Assembly: GCA_025890175.1 (NCBI GenBank)
Contig: JANPYM010000020.1
Coordinates: forward strand, 62,001-126,000
Source of the DNA: Ciborinia camelliae
Lineage: Eukaryota; Ascomycota; Leotiomycetes; Helotiales; Sclerotiniaceae
Direction of reading: 5' to 3'
DNA length: 64,000 bases
Shown here in pieces: positions 21,677 to 33,748 of the stretch. A program made the translations under genes and the position numbers. The notes under the pieces were generated by a model that was not told where the DNA came from, did not search any database, and worked only from the letters and a program-made list of their open reading frames with translations. How positions within the stretch are numbered: position 1 is the first letter of the stretch; each line of letters opens with the position of its first letter.

Positions 21677-22168
21677 TGTTGTATTTTAATTAAAAATATA
21701 ATACCTATCTCTTAATTAATTATATAATTTATTTATTTAATTAAATATATTAATTAATTAATTAAATAATTAATAAATTATATATTTATTTAATTATATA
21801 GGGTATAATTAAATGTACGGTATGGTAATACGAATTATGCGAACATTATACGAATATGTGTCTAATACGATTATTTGAATTGTACAAAATTCTTTTAGGA
21901 TTCGAAATATTATATTAGAAAAAATTAATTTTTTATTCGAATTTTAATTGGAAAAAGCAATATAGTGGGGCATTTTAATTTCGATTTTAATTTTTGATTT
22001 TATACCATAAAAATATTATTTTATATATTATATATAAATATATAATATAATTACTACTATTTCTTAATATTTAATTTATTTATAATGAAATTTATATATT
22101 AATCAATTAAATATTTTGTATTATCGGTATATATTTTTTATATATATTTAAAATTCGAATTTGTAATA
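21677..22168 (+). repeat. Copia 5' LTR
   Basis: 492 bp, starts TGTTGTATTTT, ends TTGTAATA, the mutated form of TTGCAACA in the 3' LTR. More AT-rich than the 3' copy. Confidence 0.9.
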
Positions 22169-22700
22169 AATTATATTGTTCAATATTAATATATATATAT
22201 TAAACTCGAAAAATCAATTTTAATAAATTAATTTTATTAAATTTATATTATAAATCGATTAAATTATAATTATACGTTTTATTTTCATCAAAAATATTTT
22301 TAAAACAAATCAAAATCTATTTAATCAAATTAATTAAAATTATGATTCTTATTATCAAATACAATTTTGAAATATATTTCGAATTAGGTTCTAAATCTAA
22401 ATTCGATTATTCAATTAGAATTTCGATTTGAATTTTGATTCTATTTAATATTAAAAATAATATATTAGGGAAATTTAATTTTAAAGAGATTATATAATAC
22501 ATTAGGATTACATCTAATAAATTGATTTACTATTAAAATTTAATAATTATTTTAATAAACTAAATTAATTCTAATATGTTTATAGATTATATTATATAGA
22601 TTTTTATATTATATGTAACGTCAATATCGATCCTTTATTTATATTTAAAACTTTATATATATATATATAATAAAGATTTTACTTATATATATATAATATT

Positions 22701-22875
22701 TGTCACGATGTTAAAGCATCGAGGTTGAAATATAATATATTGCTGAAGAGCCCTTACACCTATAAAGGGCGAAGCCCTTTATATGCGTAAGATAGATAGT
22801 ACAGCCGTACGGCTGTACGATCTAGCGAGGAGAGGTGCCTAATATCTCAGGCACTCTTCTAAATCTACCGTAGCA
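22701..22875 (+). mobile_element. Solo-LTR-like unit, copy 2 (175 bp)
   Basis: Flanked by an exact ATATT duplication (22696-22700 and 22876-22880). Starts TGTCACGATG, ends TACCGTAGCA. Same family and orientation as 21382-21555; it inserted into the copia element just inside the 5' LTR. Confidence 0.85.
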
Positions 22876-23624
22876 ATATTAATATATTTATATATATATA
22901 TAAATTTTTGATTTATAATTAATTAATTATTTATAATATTTACTTATTTTTAAGATTTTTAATTAATTTTTTGATTTATTTTATTAAGTTTTAATTAAAT
23001 TATAATTTAAATTTAATTTAATTATAAATATTAAACCTTAAAGCCTACATCCTTGAGACTAAACCTAATTAAGTATATAAAATTAGGTCCCTAAACGCTA
23101 TATCTGTACAATTACATCATCCATAACGAATAATATAGTATTATATCTCATACTAAGGTGCCCTAACTTAATTTTATATTAAGAAATGATTAGTTTAATA
23201 TTAAAATTGTATTATACTAATATTATATTAATATTAAATTAGTATTATATTAATATTCTATATTTATAATATTGATTTAATATTAATATTAATATTATAT
23301 TATATTAATATTTTGTTCAATATACATTTCAATATAATTAATACCCTGCTTTATATTTTAATATAATTCAAAAATTTATTTTATTTTTAAAAAATATTTA
23401 AAAATATAATTAAAAAATATTAAAAATATTAAAAATATAATTAAAAAATATTAAAAATTCTAAAAATATTAAAAATAATAAAAAATATTTGTATTTTTTG
23501 AATTTTTTGAATTAGTATTATACAAAAGTTTTTGAATTAATTATTTTTTCGAATTTATTAAATAAAATATTTATAAAATTTAAATAAAAACATTATTAAA
23601 ATTAAAATTTTGTATTTATATTTA

Positions 23625-23655
<31 letters not shown>

Positions 23656-24573
23656 TTATTGTATTTTATATAAATATATTTAAAAATTCGAAAAAATTTA
23701 AATTTATATATATATATTTATAATAAATCAAAAAACTTTTATAATAAAAATGAATTTAGGAATTTGTTTTATTAATGAACTTTTAGTGGAACATTTTAAT
23801 TATATAAAGTAAGTTTATAAAGTTAAGTTCTTTTTAGAGATAAATAAGTTTATACCTTATATTAATAATTTCGAATTAAATCCTAATAAAAGTTATTATT
23901 TTAATAATGGAGGAATATCTAAATTTAATAATTTATTAATAAAATTCGAAGATAAAAAAAAAGAATTTAATAAAAATTCCAAAAAAGCTTTAAGAGTTAT
24001 TAAATTAATTATAAATATTAATTTAGTAGATCGATTTAAAAATTAATTGAACCCTATAAAATTATAGAATTTAATTGAAAATCTTTTTAATAAATCATCA
24101 TTAAATTTAATTGAATAATATTTTAATAAATTAATAAATTCTAATTATAATAATTTTAAAAATATTAATAAATTTTTAAATTATATTATATCATCATATT
24201 TATTTTTAAAAAAATTAAATTATAAAATTTATAAACCTATTATAATTTAAATAATATTTAATAAATTAAATGATTTGTTTAATTCGTTTAAATCAAAAAA
24301 ATAAAAGAATTATCAATTCAATTAAAATTAGATTCCTCTAATATTGATTTAAATAAACTTATTTTAAATCTAATATTTAAAAAAGCTAAATTAAAAAAAA
24401 CTCAAAATAATTATTTAATTAATAAAATAATTAAACCTTAAAATATTATACTAAATTATACATTCTATAATAAAAAAAAACATTTAAAATTTAAATATTT
24501 TAAAAAATATCCTAAACTATATAAACTTAATTATTATAAAAATAAAAAAGCTAATTCTTTAAACCCTAATAAT

Positions 24574-26163
24574 TGTTGGAATCACTATGGGCGATGGAGA
24601 ACAAATGTACTATAATATACAGTGTATTTGGCTCGAAGCTTTAAAAACTATGCTACAGATCAACTATATATGCCCGCTAGTGTATGCTAGCGCCGTAGTG
24701 TGGGGGTGCCGCTAGCGGCACGCCACAGTTGTGCGCGGTGTATGTGCAAGTATATTGTAGATATATAATTTATTTAACATTTATAATTATCTAAAATGCT
24801 GTTTAATTACATAATATATTTTATGTAAAATTATATAATCATTTATAACTTTATAAAAAAAATATCAATATTATTTTTAAAAATAATATTATTTTTTTAA
24901 AAATTAATTTTATTTTTTTTTAATAAAATTTTAAATAATTTTAATAAAATTAAAAATAATTTAAATTTAATTAATAATTTAGATTTTGTAATATTTTAAT
25001 ATTTAAATATATTTTATAATAAAAAATATAAACTTTTTTTTTTATCGATTTTTTTATTTTTAAATATTTGTAATATAAATAATTATAATAAAAAACTTTT
25101 AATTTAAAATTAATTAAATTTTATTATTAAAAAATCAAATTTTTAAAAAGTTAGAATATTTTAAACAAACAAAACTAAAATATTCTGAATACCAAGATTT
25201 TGTAAAACTGAAATATTATAAAAAGATTTTATATTATAATATTTTTTATAATTATTTAACTTTTTATTTTTGTATAAAAAAGAATTAATTAATTTTTTTT
25301 TTTTTAATATTTTAATAAATAATAATAATAAAGAATTCTTATAAAATATATTATTTAAAATTTTAAAAAGTTTAATTTTAAAATAAAGATTTAATAGCTT
25401 TTATTTTTTATTTTTTATTTTTTAAATATATTATAATAATTTTAAAGATNNNNNNNNNNATTTTAATTTAAAAATATATAATTTATATTTATAATATTTT
25501 TTTAAATCTATAATAAAATTTTTTAAATCAATATTATTATTTTATTTTTTATTGAATACTTTATAAATTATTATTCCGGTTTATAATAAAATAAAAAATC
25601 CTAATCGTATAAAAACATTATCTTCTTTATTAAAAAATAACGGAGATAAACAAAATTTTTTAAATATTATTAATTTTATAAATATATTTAATATTATAAA
25701 TAAAAATAATAAATAAAAACAAATTTAAACTTTATTATATAATAAAATCAAAATATTATTGTAAATTATTTTATTTATTTGTTTAAATAAATTATTCCAA
25801 ATAAAAAATTTTAAAATAAATATTTTTATTATAAAATACAAAAACAAATATATTATAATATAAAAACTTATATCTCTTTATAATACAATTACTAACCTTA
25901 CCTACTTTATAATTAAAATACCAAATTCTTGATTTATAATATAATTTCATTAATCAATATTGAAATTATTATAAGCAATAAAAAACAAATATATTATAAT
26001 ATACAATATATTTGGCTCAAAGCTTTGAAAACTATGTTATAGATCAATTATATATGCTTGCTAACGTATACTAGCGCTGTAACGCAGGGATGCCGCTAGC
26101 AATACGCCGCGGCCGTACGCGGCGTATGCGCAAGCGTGCCGTAGGCATGTGATTTATCCAACA
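24574..26163 (+). mobile_element. Nested short LTR element (TRIM-like), 1.59 kb
   Basis: Flanked by an exact ATAAT duplication (24569-24573 and 26164-26168). LTRs 24574-24779 and 25958-26163 are both 206 bp, TGTTGGAATC ... CCAACA in consensus, differing by many transitions. The internal part is only 1178 bp, AT-rich, without recognisable gag or pol, and includes a 10-N gap (25450-25459). It sits in the gag end of the copia element. Too short for an autonomous retrotransposon unless the gap hides a large piece. Confidence 0.85.
25450..25459. other. Assembly gap (10 N)
   Basis: Ten N in the AT-rich interior of the nested LTR element. True length unknown. Confidence 0.95.
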
Positions 26164-27369
26164 ATAATAAAATCTATAAAAACCTAAAAACAGATTAAAA
26201 TATTAAAAAAATATCAAAAAATTCAAATTTTAATATAAATTCTAATCTAATTAATAAAATTAATAATAAAAATAATAATAAATTTAATAATAAATTTAAT
26301 AATAAAAATAAAAATAATAAAAATAATAAAAATAATAATAAAAATAATCAAAATAATTAAAAATTAAAGGATTTTGAATTAATTAATAAAATCTCTTCAA
26401 ATATTAAAGATTTTGAATTATACACTACCACTAATAATATACATATTATAAGCCTATTAATTAATTTATTAAAATCAAAATCTAAAAATAATATTATATT
26501 AAATTTAAAAATTACCAAATATTATTATTATAATAAAAATTAATTAATTAATTTTAAAATACCTAAAAATTTATTTTTATATATAACTATAACTACAGAA
26601 AACTAGATTTCTATTAAAGGATAAAAAAATATACCTATTATTTTAAATAATAATTGAAAAATATTAATTCAAAAAATTAAATATATACCTAATTTAAATT
26701 CTACATTAATTAGTACCCAAAAAGCCGCTATTTTAAAATAAATTAATATAATAGAACCCCCTGATACTAAAATCGATTTTATAAATTATAAATTAAATAT
26801 TTATACTACCGCAACTTAAATCGAATATACTTTCTTTTTAAATTATATTATTAATTTTAAATTTATAAATAAATATAAAAATGAAAATAAATCAATTAAA
26901 ATAATTAATTAAATTGAATTTAATAAAAAATTAAATACCTTAAATTTATAACATAAACGTTCAAAATATATTAATAAAAATTATATATTTAAATCAATAT
27001 CATTAAATAATAATAATTTAAAATTAAACCTTAATCCCTGTTTATTATATCTATATACAAAAATATATTAAAATATAAATAAAAATCTATTAATAATACC
27101 TAAAAATAAATTCAATATAATTAATATCAATATATATAATCTATTTAAGCCTAATTTAAAAAATGAAAAATATTTTATAATAATTTCTAATTAATATACA
27201 AAAGCTATATAAATATACCCTATTAAATTTAAATTTGATATATTTAATATTTTAATTAATTTTTATAATTTAATTAATAATCAATTTAATATTAAATTAA
27301 AACAAATCAAAATTAATAATATATTAAAATTTAAATTAAATAAATAGAATTTATTTATAAAAGATCAAA

Positions 27370-27660
27370 ATATTATAATGAAATATATAAGTCTATATAC
27401 ACATTCCCAAAATGAAATAATTAAATAATTAAATCAAATTTTATTTAAAATATTAATTAATTATATAATTGATTTAAAAATCCCTGTTTTCCTATAACTT
27501 TATCTAATTAAAAATATTAATTTTATTAAAAATCGTATTTATAATTGTATAATTAATACTACTCCATATACATATATATTTAATGAAAAATCTAATTTAA
27601 ATTATATTAAAACATTAAGTTTATTAACATTTATATTTAAATATAAAACATAAAAAAATG
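27370..27660 (+). pseudogene. Copia integrase remnant
   Basis: With stops read through, the frame shows YTHSQNE (from the usual YTPQQNG), a helix with LNQILFKILINY, then FIKNRIYNCIINTTPY and a later NEKSNLNYIK, in the order and spacing of the catalytic-core end of copia integrases. Broken by several stops. Confidence 0.75.
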
Positions 27661-28449
27661 AAAAATTAAAATCTAAAACTAAAAAAAATATATTAATAAA
27701 TTTTGAATTATTGAAAAACTTTATATTTTATATACCAAATATTAAGAAAATTATAAATTCCAAAGATTTTATTATATATAAAAATCGATTATATTATAAT
27801 AAAAATAAAAATAATAAATATACTAAAAATTTTAATTTTAATTATAATAAAATTATTAATTATAATTAATTAAAATTAGATTTAAATAATAATAATAATA
27901 ATAATAATAATTTAAATTATAATTATAATCAAAATAATAATAATTTAAATCAAAATAATATTTAAAATAATAATTTAAATTATAATTATAATCAAAATAA
28001 TAATAATTTAAATCAAAATAATATTCAAAATAATAATTTAAATTATAATTATAATTAAAATAATAATAATTTAAATCAAAATAATAATTAAAATAATGAT
28101 TTAAATTATAATTATAATTAAAATAATGATTTAAATCAAAATAATAATTTAAATTAAGGGGATTTAAATAAATTATCTCCTATAATTGAAATACCATATA
28201 ATTCTAATTTATTTACCCCAATTAGGCAATTTAAACAATTAAGAAAAATATCATCTAAAATTAATTTATATTATTTTACATATATAACTTATATTAAATT
28301 ATTAAATAATTAAAATTTAAAATTTAAAATTGATAAATACAATCAAAATAAAATTTTATTGGATTTTAATATTAAAAATTAAAATAATAAAATTATAATT
28401 AAAAAACCTAATAATAATTTAATTAATCCTAAAACATATTTAAAAACTA

Positions 28450-29470
28450 TTAATTTAAAAGAAAAGGAATATTGGAATAAAGCTATAAAATATAAAATTA
28501 AAATCCTTAAAAATAATAATACATAGAAATTAATTAATAATTTTGATACTATTAAAATAAAATTTTTTAAAATTAAATAAATATATAAAATTAAAAATCT
28601 ACCAGATAATTATATTAAATTTAAAGTTAAATTTATAGTTAAAGAATTCAAACAATTATATAAATTAGATTATTTAGATATATTTGTTAATATTATAAAG
28701 CAAATAACCTGGAAATTAATATTTACATTAGTTATTAATAAATTTTAATATATATATAAAATCGATATAATATTAATATTTGTATAAAAGAATATTGATA
28801 TAAAATTATATATAATATTATTTGAGATTTATAATATAAATAATAAAAATAATATAAATATTATTTTAAAATTAAATAAAATATTATATAAATTAAAACA
28901 ATCTGTTAAAATATGATATTTAATTTAAAAAATATATTATATAATTTAAATTTTATTTTTTTAATATTCGATAAATATATATTTATAAATAAAACTTTAG
29001 ATTTAATTTTAAATATATATATTAATAATATTATAATTATAAGCTTTAATAAAATTTTAATTAAAGATTTTATAAATAATTTAAAAAATTATTTAGATTT
29101 AAAAGATCTAAGTTTTATACAAAATTATTTGAATATTAATATTAAAAGAAATAATAATTATATTAAATTAAATTAAGAAAATTATATTAATAAATGTTTA
29201 ATTAATTTAAATTTAAATAATTCCAATTTTATTAATATTTTTATGATATTTAAAAATAATATCAAGATAAATTACGAAAAAGCAAATAAATCTAATATTA
29301 AATAAATCCAAAAAACAATAAAAAAGCTTTTATATTTAGCTTTAGGCATTAGGTGGGATATCATTTTTGTAATAATTAAATTAGCTTGATTTGTTTTGAA
29401 CCCTAACGTTGATTATATAATTGTGATTAAAAGGGTATTTAAATATTTAAAAAAATATTAAATTATTAAG
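28450..29470 (+). pseudogene. Copia reverse transcriptase remnant
   Basis: Recognisable: EYWNKAI, IYKIKNLPDNYIKFK, IVKEFKQLYKLDYLDIF, KLNKILYKLKQ, then at 29018-29029 Y-I-N-N at the place of the catalytic Y-V-D-D, followed by LKDLSFIQNYLNINIKR. The longest intact frame is 28913-29176. The loss of both aspartates by G-to-A changes fits RIP. Confidence 0.85.
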
Positions 29471-30475
29471 TATTAAATATAATAAAAACTTTAATAATTA
29501 TATATGAGAATATTACAATATTAATTATGTAAAGGATTTAAATATTATAAAATTAATTAATGGATATATATTTATATATATTAATAATTTAATTAATTAG
29601 AAAATTAAATTATAATTAGTAATAGCTTAAAATTTAGTTAAATTAAAGCTAATTGCAATTAATTTAGTGGTAAAAAAAGTAATATACCTTTAAAAAATAT
29701 TAATTAAATTAAATCAATATAATTAAAATAAATTCTCTATATATTTAAATAATAAAATTATTATAAATATATTTAAAAACTTTATATTTTATAATAAAAG
29801 TAAATATATATCTATACATTATTATTATATTAAAGATTTAATTAATAAAGGTCTAATTGATTTAAATTGGATTTTCTCTTCAGATCAATTAATAAATGGT
29901 TTAATTAAATTATTAAATAAAATAAAATTATTTAAATTAATTGATTTAATTTAGTAATCAATTATTAAATATTAATAAAAATATATATATATATATATAA
30001 ATAAATATATATTAATAAAATTAATTGAATTAATTTTATTAATTTAATTATTACAAATTAGTATTAAAAAAAATAAAATTAAAAAATTTTTATTTTAAAA
30101 AATATTAATTTTAAAAATAAAATCGATATCTATATATATTATATATATAAATTCGTATTTTATTTCATTTTATTCTTATAAATTTATTTAAAAAATATAT
30201 ATATATATATATATAAATAAATATTTATATATATTAATAAAATTAATTGAATTAATTTTATTAATTTAATTATTAAAAATTAATATTAAAAAAAATAAAA
30301 TTAAAAGATTTTTATTTTAAAAAATATTAATTTTAAAAATAAAATCGATATTTATATATACTATATATATATATTCGTATTTTATTTTATTTCATTTTTA
30401 TAAATTTATTTAAAAATATTTAATTTCATTTTATTTTATTTTATTTTATTTTTCAAGAAAAAGTTATTAAGGGGG

Positions 30476-30969
30476 TGTATTGTATTTTAATTAAAAATAT
30501 AATATCTATCTCTTAATTAATTATATAATTTATTTATTTAATTAAATATATTAATTAATTAATTAAATAATTAATAAATTATATATTTATTTAATTATAT
30601 AGAATATAATTAAATATACGGTATAATAATACAAATTATACGAACACTACACGAACACGTATTTAATATAATCATTCAAATTATACAAGATTCTTTCAGG
30701 ATTCGAAATATTGCATTAGGAAAAGTTGATTTTTTGTTCGAATTTCAATTGAAAAAAACAATATAGTGGGACATTTTGATTTCGATTTTGATTTTTGATT
30801 CTGTACCACGAAAATACTATTTCATATATTATATATAAATATATAATATAACTACTATTATCTCTTAATATTTAATCTATTTATAATAAAATCTACATAT
30901 TAACCAACTAGATACCCTGCATCATTAACATATACCCCCTGTATATGCCTAAAATTCGAACTTGCAACA
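30476..30969 (+). repeat. Copia 3' LTR
   Basis: 494 bp, starts TGTATTGTATTTT (2 bp longer than the 5' copy at this point), ends TTGCAACA; preceded by the polypurine tract GGGGG. Confidence 0.9.
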
Positions 30970-31276
30970 ACAATGTATAAATCAACTCACTGATACAATC
31001 TATAATTCAGTAATTCCTAATATCTCGTTAGAGGAAGAAACGCCCAACACAAGAGAATTATACATGATATTAGATCAGACAGACAGCTAACTCGACCGAG
31101 ATAAGAAACACTCAAGTGGATTGTAATGTGAGAATGTGTTACTTTGGTAAGTTATGTTATGCGTTCAGAATTCCTAAGAGGTGCAGAGAAACTAGAGAAT
31201 ATAAATAGATCGGCCGGCACATTCAAATCGGGGGAATTATTTGGCTAAACCAAGAAACTGGTGGACCACTGATCTC

Positions 31277-31858
31277 TAGACTGCGCAACGGATACCCGCG
31301 GGGCGGGTTTTATACCTGATAGATTATTTGCAAATAATTTGTATACAGGATGGGTAATACTAAAATTTCAATGGGTACCTTGTGCCCTGTACGGGGCGGG
31401 TATAAATAATTTGCAAATAACCTGCACCCTATAGATAAATAAGTTATTTACAAAATTATAGATTTTTAATAGATTTTGTAGATCTCGCTTATTTTTTTGA
31501 AGCTATTCATAACTTTTATATTAATTTTTATACTAATTTTTATACTAATCTAATATATTTATGAATATTTATAAATTATTTATAATATTTATGAATTATT
31601 CATAATATTCATGAATTATTTATAATATTTATAAATTATTTATAATATTTATAAATTATTTATAATATTTATGAATTATTTATGAAACCTGCGGGTAGGT
31701 GGGTTATTTGTAGATTATTTGCAAATAACCTATACGAGGCGGATAATTTTGAAATCCCAATAGGTAACCCGCGGGGCAGATAAAAGATCTTGTAGATAAC
31801 CCGTGGGACAAATACCTTACAGGTACCCATATGGGGCGGGTTTTTTTTGCGCAGTCTA
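31277..31858. mobile_element. hAT-like non-autonomous element (582 bp)
   Basis: Flanked by an exact 8-bp duplication CTGATCTC (31269-31276 and 31859-31866). Terminal inverted repeats TAGACTGCGCAA / TTGCGCAGTCTA. Subterminal repeats of ACCCGC/GCGGGT and TTATTTGCAAATAA occur in both orientations, and ATTTATAAATTATTTATAAT repeats fill the middle. No coding capacity. 8-bp duplication and 12-bp inverted repeats fit a hAT-type MITE. Confidence 0.88.
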
Positions 31859-31959
31859 CTGATCTCTCATCAAAGGTGCACTATCTTTGAGTTGTAGAGA
31901 GTTTTATTTTATGTACTATATATTTCCTGCAATCAACCGCATGCGTTACTCTTACTTAG

Positions 31960-32346
31960 CCTCTGCTGTTACCCCCAAAAAGGGCTACTCATATCACCCA
32001 GCTTTACCCCACAGCTTTACCCCCGAAAGAAATCTCTCAGCTCTCATCGGTGAATGGAAATAATATTCAGGCGAAGAATGAATCATCGAGGCTTGCTTGC
32101 AGATTCGAAAATTCGCGTGTGGCGCAATGCCTGAATGCTTCCTTCCGGTAGATGGCCATTCCACCAGTGATCATACGGGCTTCTACTTCGTAATCTAAAC
32201 CACAATTACATCCAAGCCTGTCAATCTACTTCCCGAAAAGAAGGATTGATATTTTCTCTTCTCGAAAAGAAGGAATCCTACCCCCCGAAAGGAGGTTATT
32301 TCTCCAGCACAAAATAATACTCTGCCCGAAGGTGCATCCTTTGACC
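31960..32346. repeat. Hairpin array F
   Basis: Best units: 32222-32248 (CAATC/GATTG outer, CTTC/GAAG inner, loop CCGAAAA), 32254-32275 (TTC/GAA outer, CTTC/GAAG inner, loop TCGAAAA), 32280-32296 (ACC/GGT outer, CC/GG inner), 32333-32346 (TGC/GCA outer, CC/GG inner, loop GAA). Weaker CCCCCAAAAAGGG- and CCCCGAAAG-type units lie at 31972-32035. The array ends about 70 bp beyond the stop codon of the minus-strand ORF at 32414. Confidence 0.7.
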
Positions 32347-32413
32347 ACTTGGATTTATATCATTGGATTTGTTGATATAAAGTAGTTCTACATACACTAG
32401 CTTAGTCATCGAG

Positions 32414-32704
32414 CTAAGGTCTATGGAATCGGAACTTAGCTCGATACACAATAATATAATGCTTAATAGGATTTATTCCTCCAAACTCGAAATCGGGTGC
32501 TAAATTGACATGAGAATTAGCATGCAAAGGTTTGGATCCATCCGATTTCTTTGTACCATTCTTAAAGGTAACTCTTCTCGTATGCTTAGTATCTGGTGTA
32601 CTGTAACTTCTTGAATCTAGGTTTTCACGATTCTTTAGGTCATCGAGCTCTCTAATAACAGAGTGAAAATTGTCGGGTGAGCTATGGGATTCCATTGGAT
32701 TCAT
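32414..32704 (-). CDS. Orphan small ORF, 96 aa
   Basis: ATG at 32704, stop at 32414. Hydrophilic, Ser/Asn/Lys-rich; blocks such as RRVTFKNGTKK and APDFEFGGINP look coding-like, the last ~15 residues (KHYIIVYRAKF) less so, so a missed splice near 32460 is possible. No family recognised. Kept because of its ATG, its composition and the hairpin array directly on its 3' side, an arrangement shared with other orphan genes here. Confidence 0.4.
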   Translation of the reverse strand: MNPMESHSSPDNFHSVIRELDDLKNRENLDSRSYSTPDTKHTRRVTFKNGTKKSDGSKPLHANSHVNLAPDFEFGGINPIKHYIIVYRAKFRFHRP

Positions 32705-32825
32705 GGTGTTGTATCTTGGGGGCTTTTAATTAATTGAAAGTTTGTTGATCGAGAAACAAAATTTGCGAGAAAAAAAATAAAGTATTAATCAAGGTTAAAA
32801 GTTTTCTCTGTTGAAAAAGGTCAGA

Positions 32826-33000
32826 TCTGAAACTTTCATATATAGAAACTTGAAATTTTCATATATAGAAAGTTGAAAATCTCATATATGGAAACTTGAA
32901 ACTTTCACATATAGAAACTTGAAATTTTCAACTTTCTAGAAATCTGAAAAAGTTGAAAATTTCACTTTATCATATGTGAAATTTTCAACTTTTATCTGAA
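32826..33000. repeat. Palindromic run of GAAACTTTC / TTGAAATTTTCA units
   Basis: About eight units of CATATATAGAAACTTGAAATTTT, some inverted (GAAAGTTGAAAATCTC), so neighbouring units can pair with each other. Similar to 10322-10432. It lies just upstream of the 96-aa ORF. Confidence 0.65.
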
Positions 33001-33748
33001 TTCTTGACTCGCTAAGATATCCCTTTAAAATAATCTTGTAAATGAACAGGAAGCGAAAACTTTATTCACCTAAAGAATTTCAATCATTATTTTATGTTTG
33101 AGGGATCAATTGGACTGGACTGGACTGGACTGGAATGGTATCAGGGCTAGTAAGTGTCACGGAGTGAAGTGGAAAAAGGAATCATAATCTTAGACATCGG
33201 AATAGTATTGTAGTAAACTATGAAGAGAGGGATTCTGATCTGGAAGAGGAGCTGTTCAAATACCCTCAAGCTCCTGCCCTAGCTCTGTAGCTTCTGCCCT
33301 TGCTCTCTAGCGCTATGCCTTAGGCAGCAACCCCTGGCAGTTCCAGACAGTAAGTCTACGAGTGCAAAATGGGTATATGGCCCCATCTATAAACGTATCA
33401 TAATTCTAATCATACCTCACATATTTATAATTTCATATACTATATAGTTTCTGCAACCAACCCAATCCGTTAGTCTAACTTAGCCTACGCTCCTACTCCC
33501 GAAAAGGGTTTCTCAGATCAACCTCCAAAAAAGGTGTCTCGGCCGTGCCCTCGAAAAGGGTTTCTCAACTCTCATCCAACACCCAGCGATACCCCCCCCC
33601 CCCTAGCTTTACCTCTCGAAAGAAATAGAATCATGAAAATTCACTACATTAAGAGTTCTCCTGTCGATATAATTATATGATCGTACGAACCGTACGAACC
33701 GAATCTGCGTACGAGCTAGTACTATAGCAGAGAAAGCTGCCAAAATAG
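33001..33748. other. Intergenic with microsatellite, LTR fragment and hairpin units
   Basis: A GGACT pentamer run lies at 33113-33132. At 33160-33225 there is a fragment matching, in reverse orientation, the end of the LTR at 38069-38335 (TGTCACGG ... GTGAAGTGGAAAAAG ... ATAGTATTGTAGTAAACTA). Array G (below) and a segment similar to 31885-32045 occupy 33425-33640. Confidence 0.55.
33485..33600. repeat. Hairpin array G
   Basis: CCC-GAAAA-GGG (33498-33508), ACC-TCCAAAAAA-GGT with an inner mismatch (33521-33535), CCC-TCGAAAA-GGG (33548-33560). The same CGAAAA-type loop as array F. Unlike the other arrays it lies 5' of the nearest recognised frame (33749). Confidence 0.5.

Larger units (their letters stand above)
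21677..30969 (+). mobile_element. Ty1/copia LTR retrotransposon, RIP-inactivated, with nested insertions
   Basis: 9293 bp flanked by an exact ACAAT duplication (21672-21676 and 30970-30974). LTRs are 21677-22168 (492 bp) and 30476-30969 (494 bp), TGTTG ... CAACA; a polypurine tract AAGGGGG lies just before the 3' LTR. Decayed coding order on the plus strand is gag (about 23750-24570, ending in a zinc-knuckle-like stretch), integrase (about 27370-27660), then reverse transcriptase (about 28450-29470) and an RNase H end (about 29800-29950). Integrase before reverse transcriptase identifies the copia type. Two later insertions, 22701-22875 and 24574-26163, lie inside; without them the element was about 7.5 kb. 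Differences between LTRs are mainly C/T and G/A. Confidence 0.9.

Noticed and set aside
18600..31000. AT-rich block as a possible mitochondrial DNA insertion
   Set aside because: No mitochondrial genes are visible, and the block resolves into transposons with target-site duplications and decayed copia domains.
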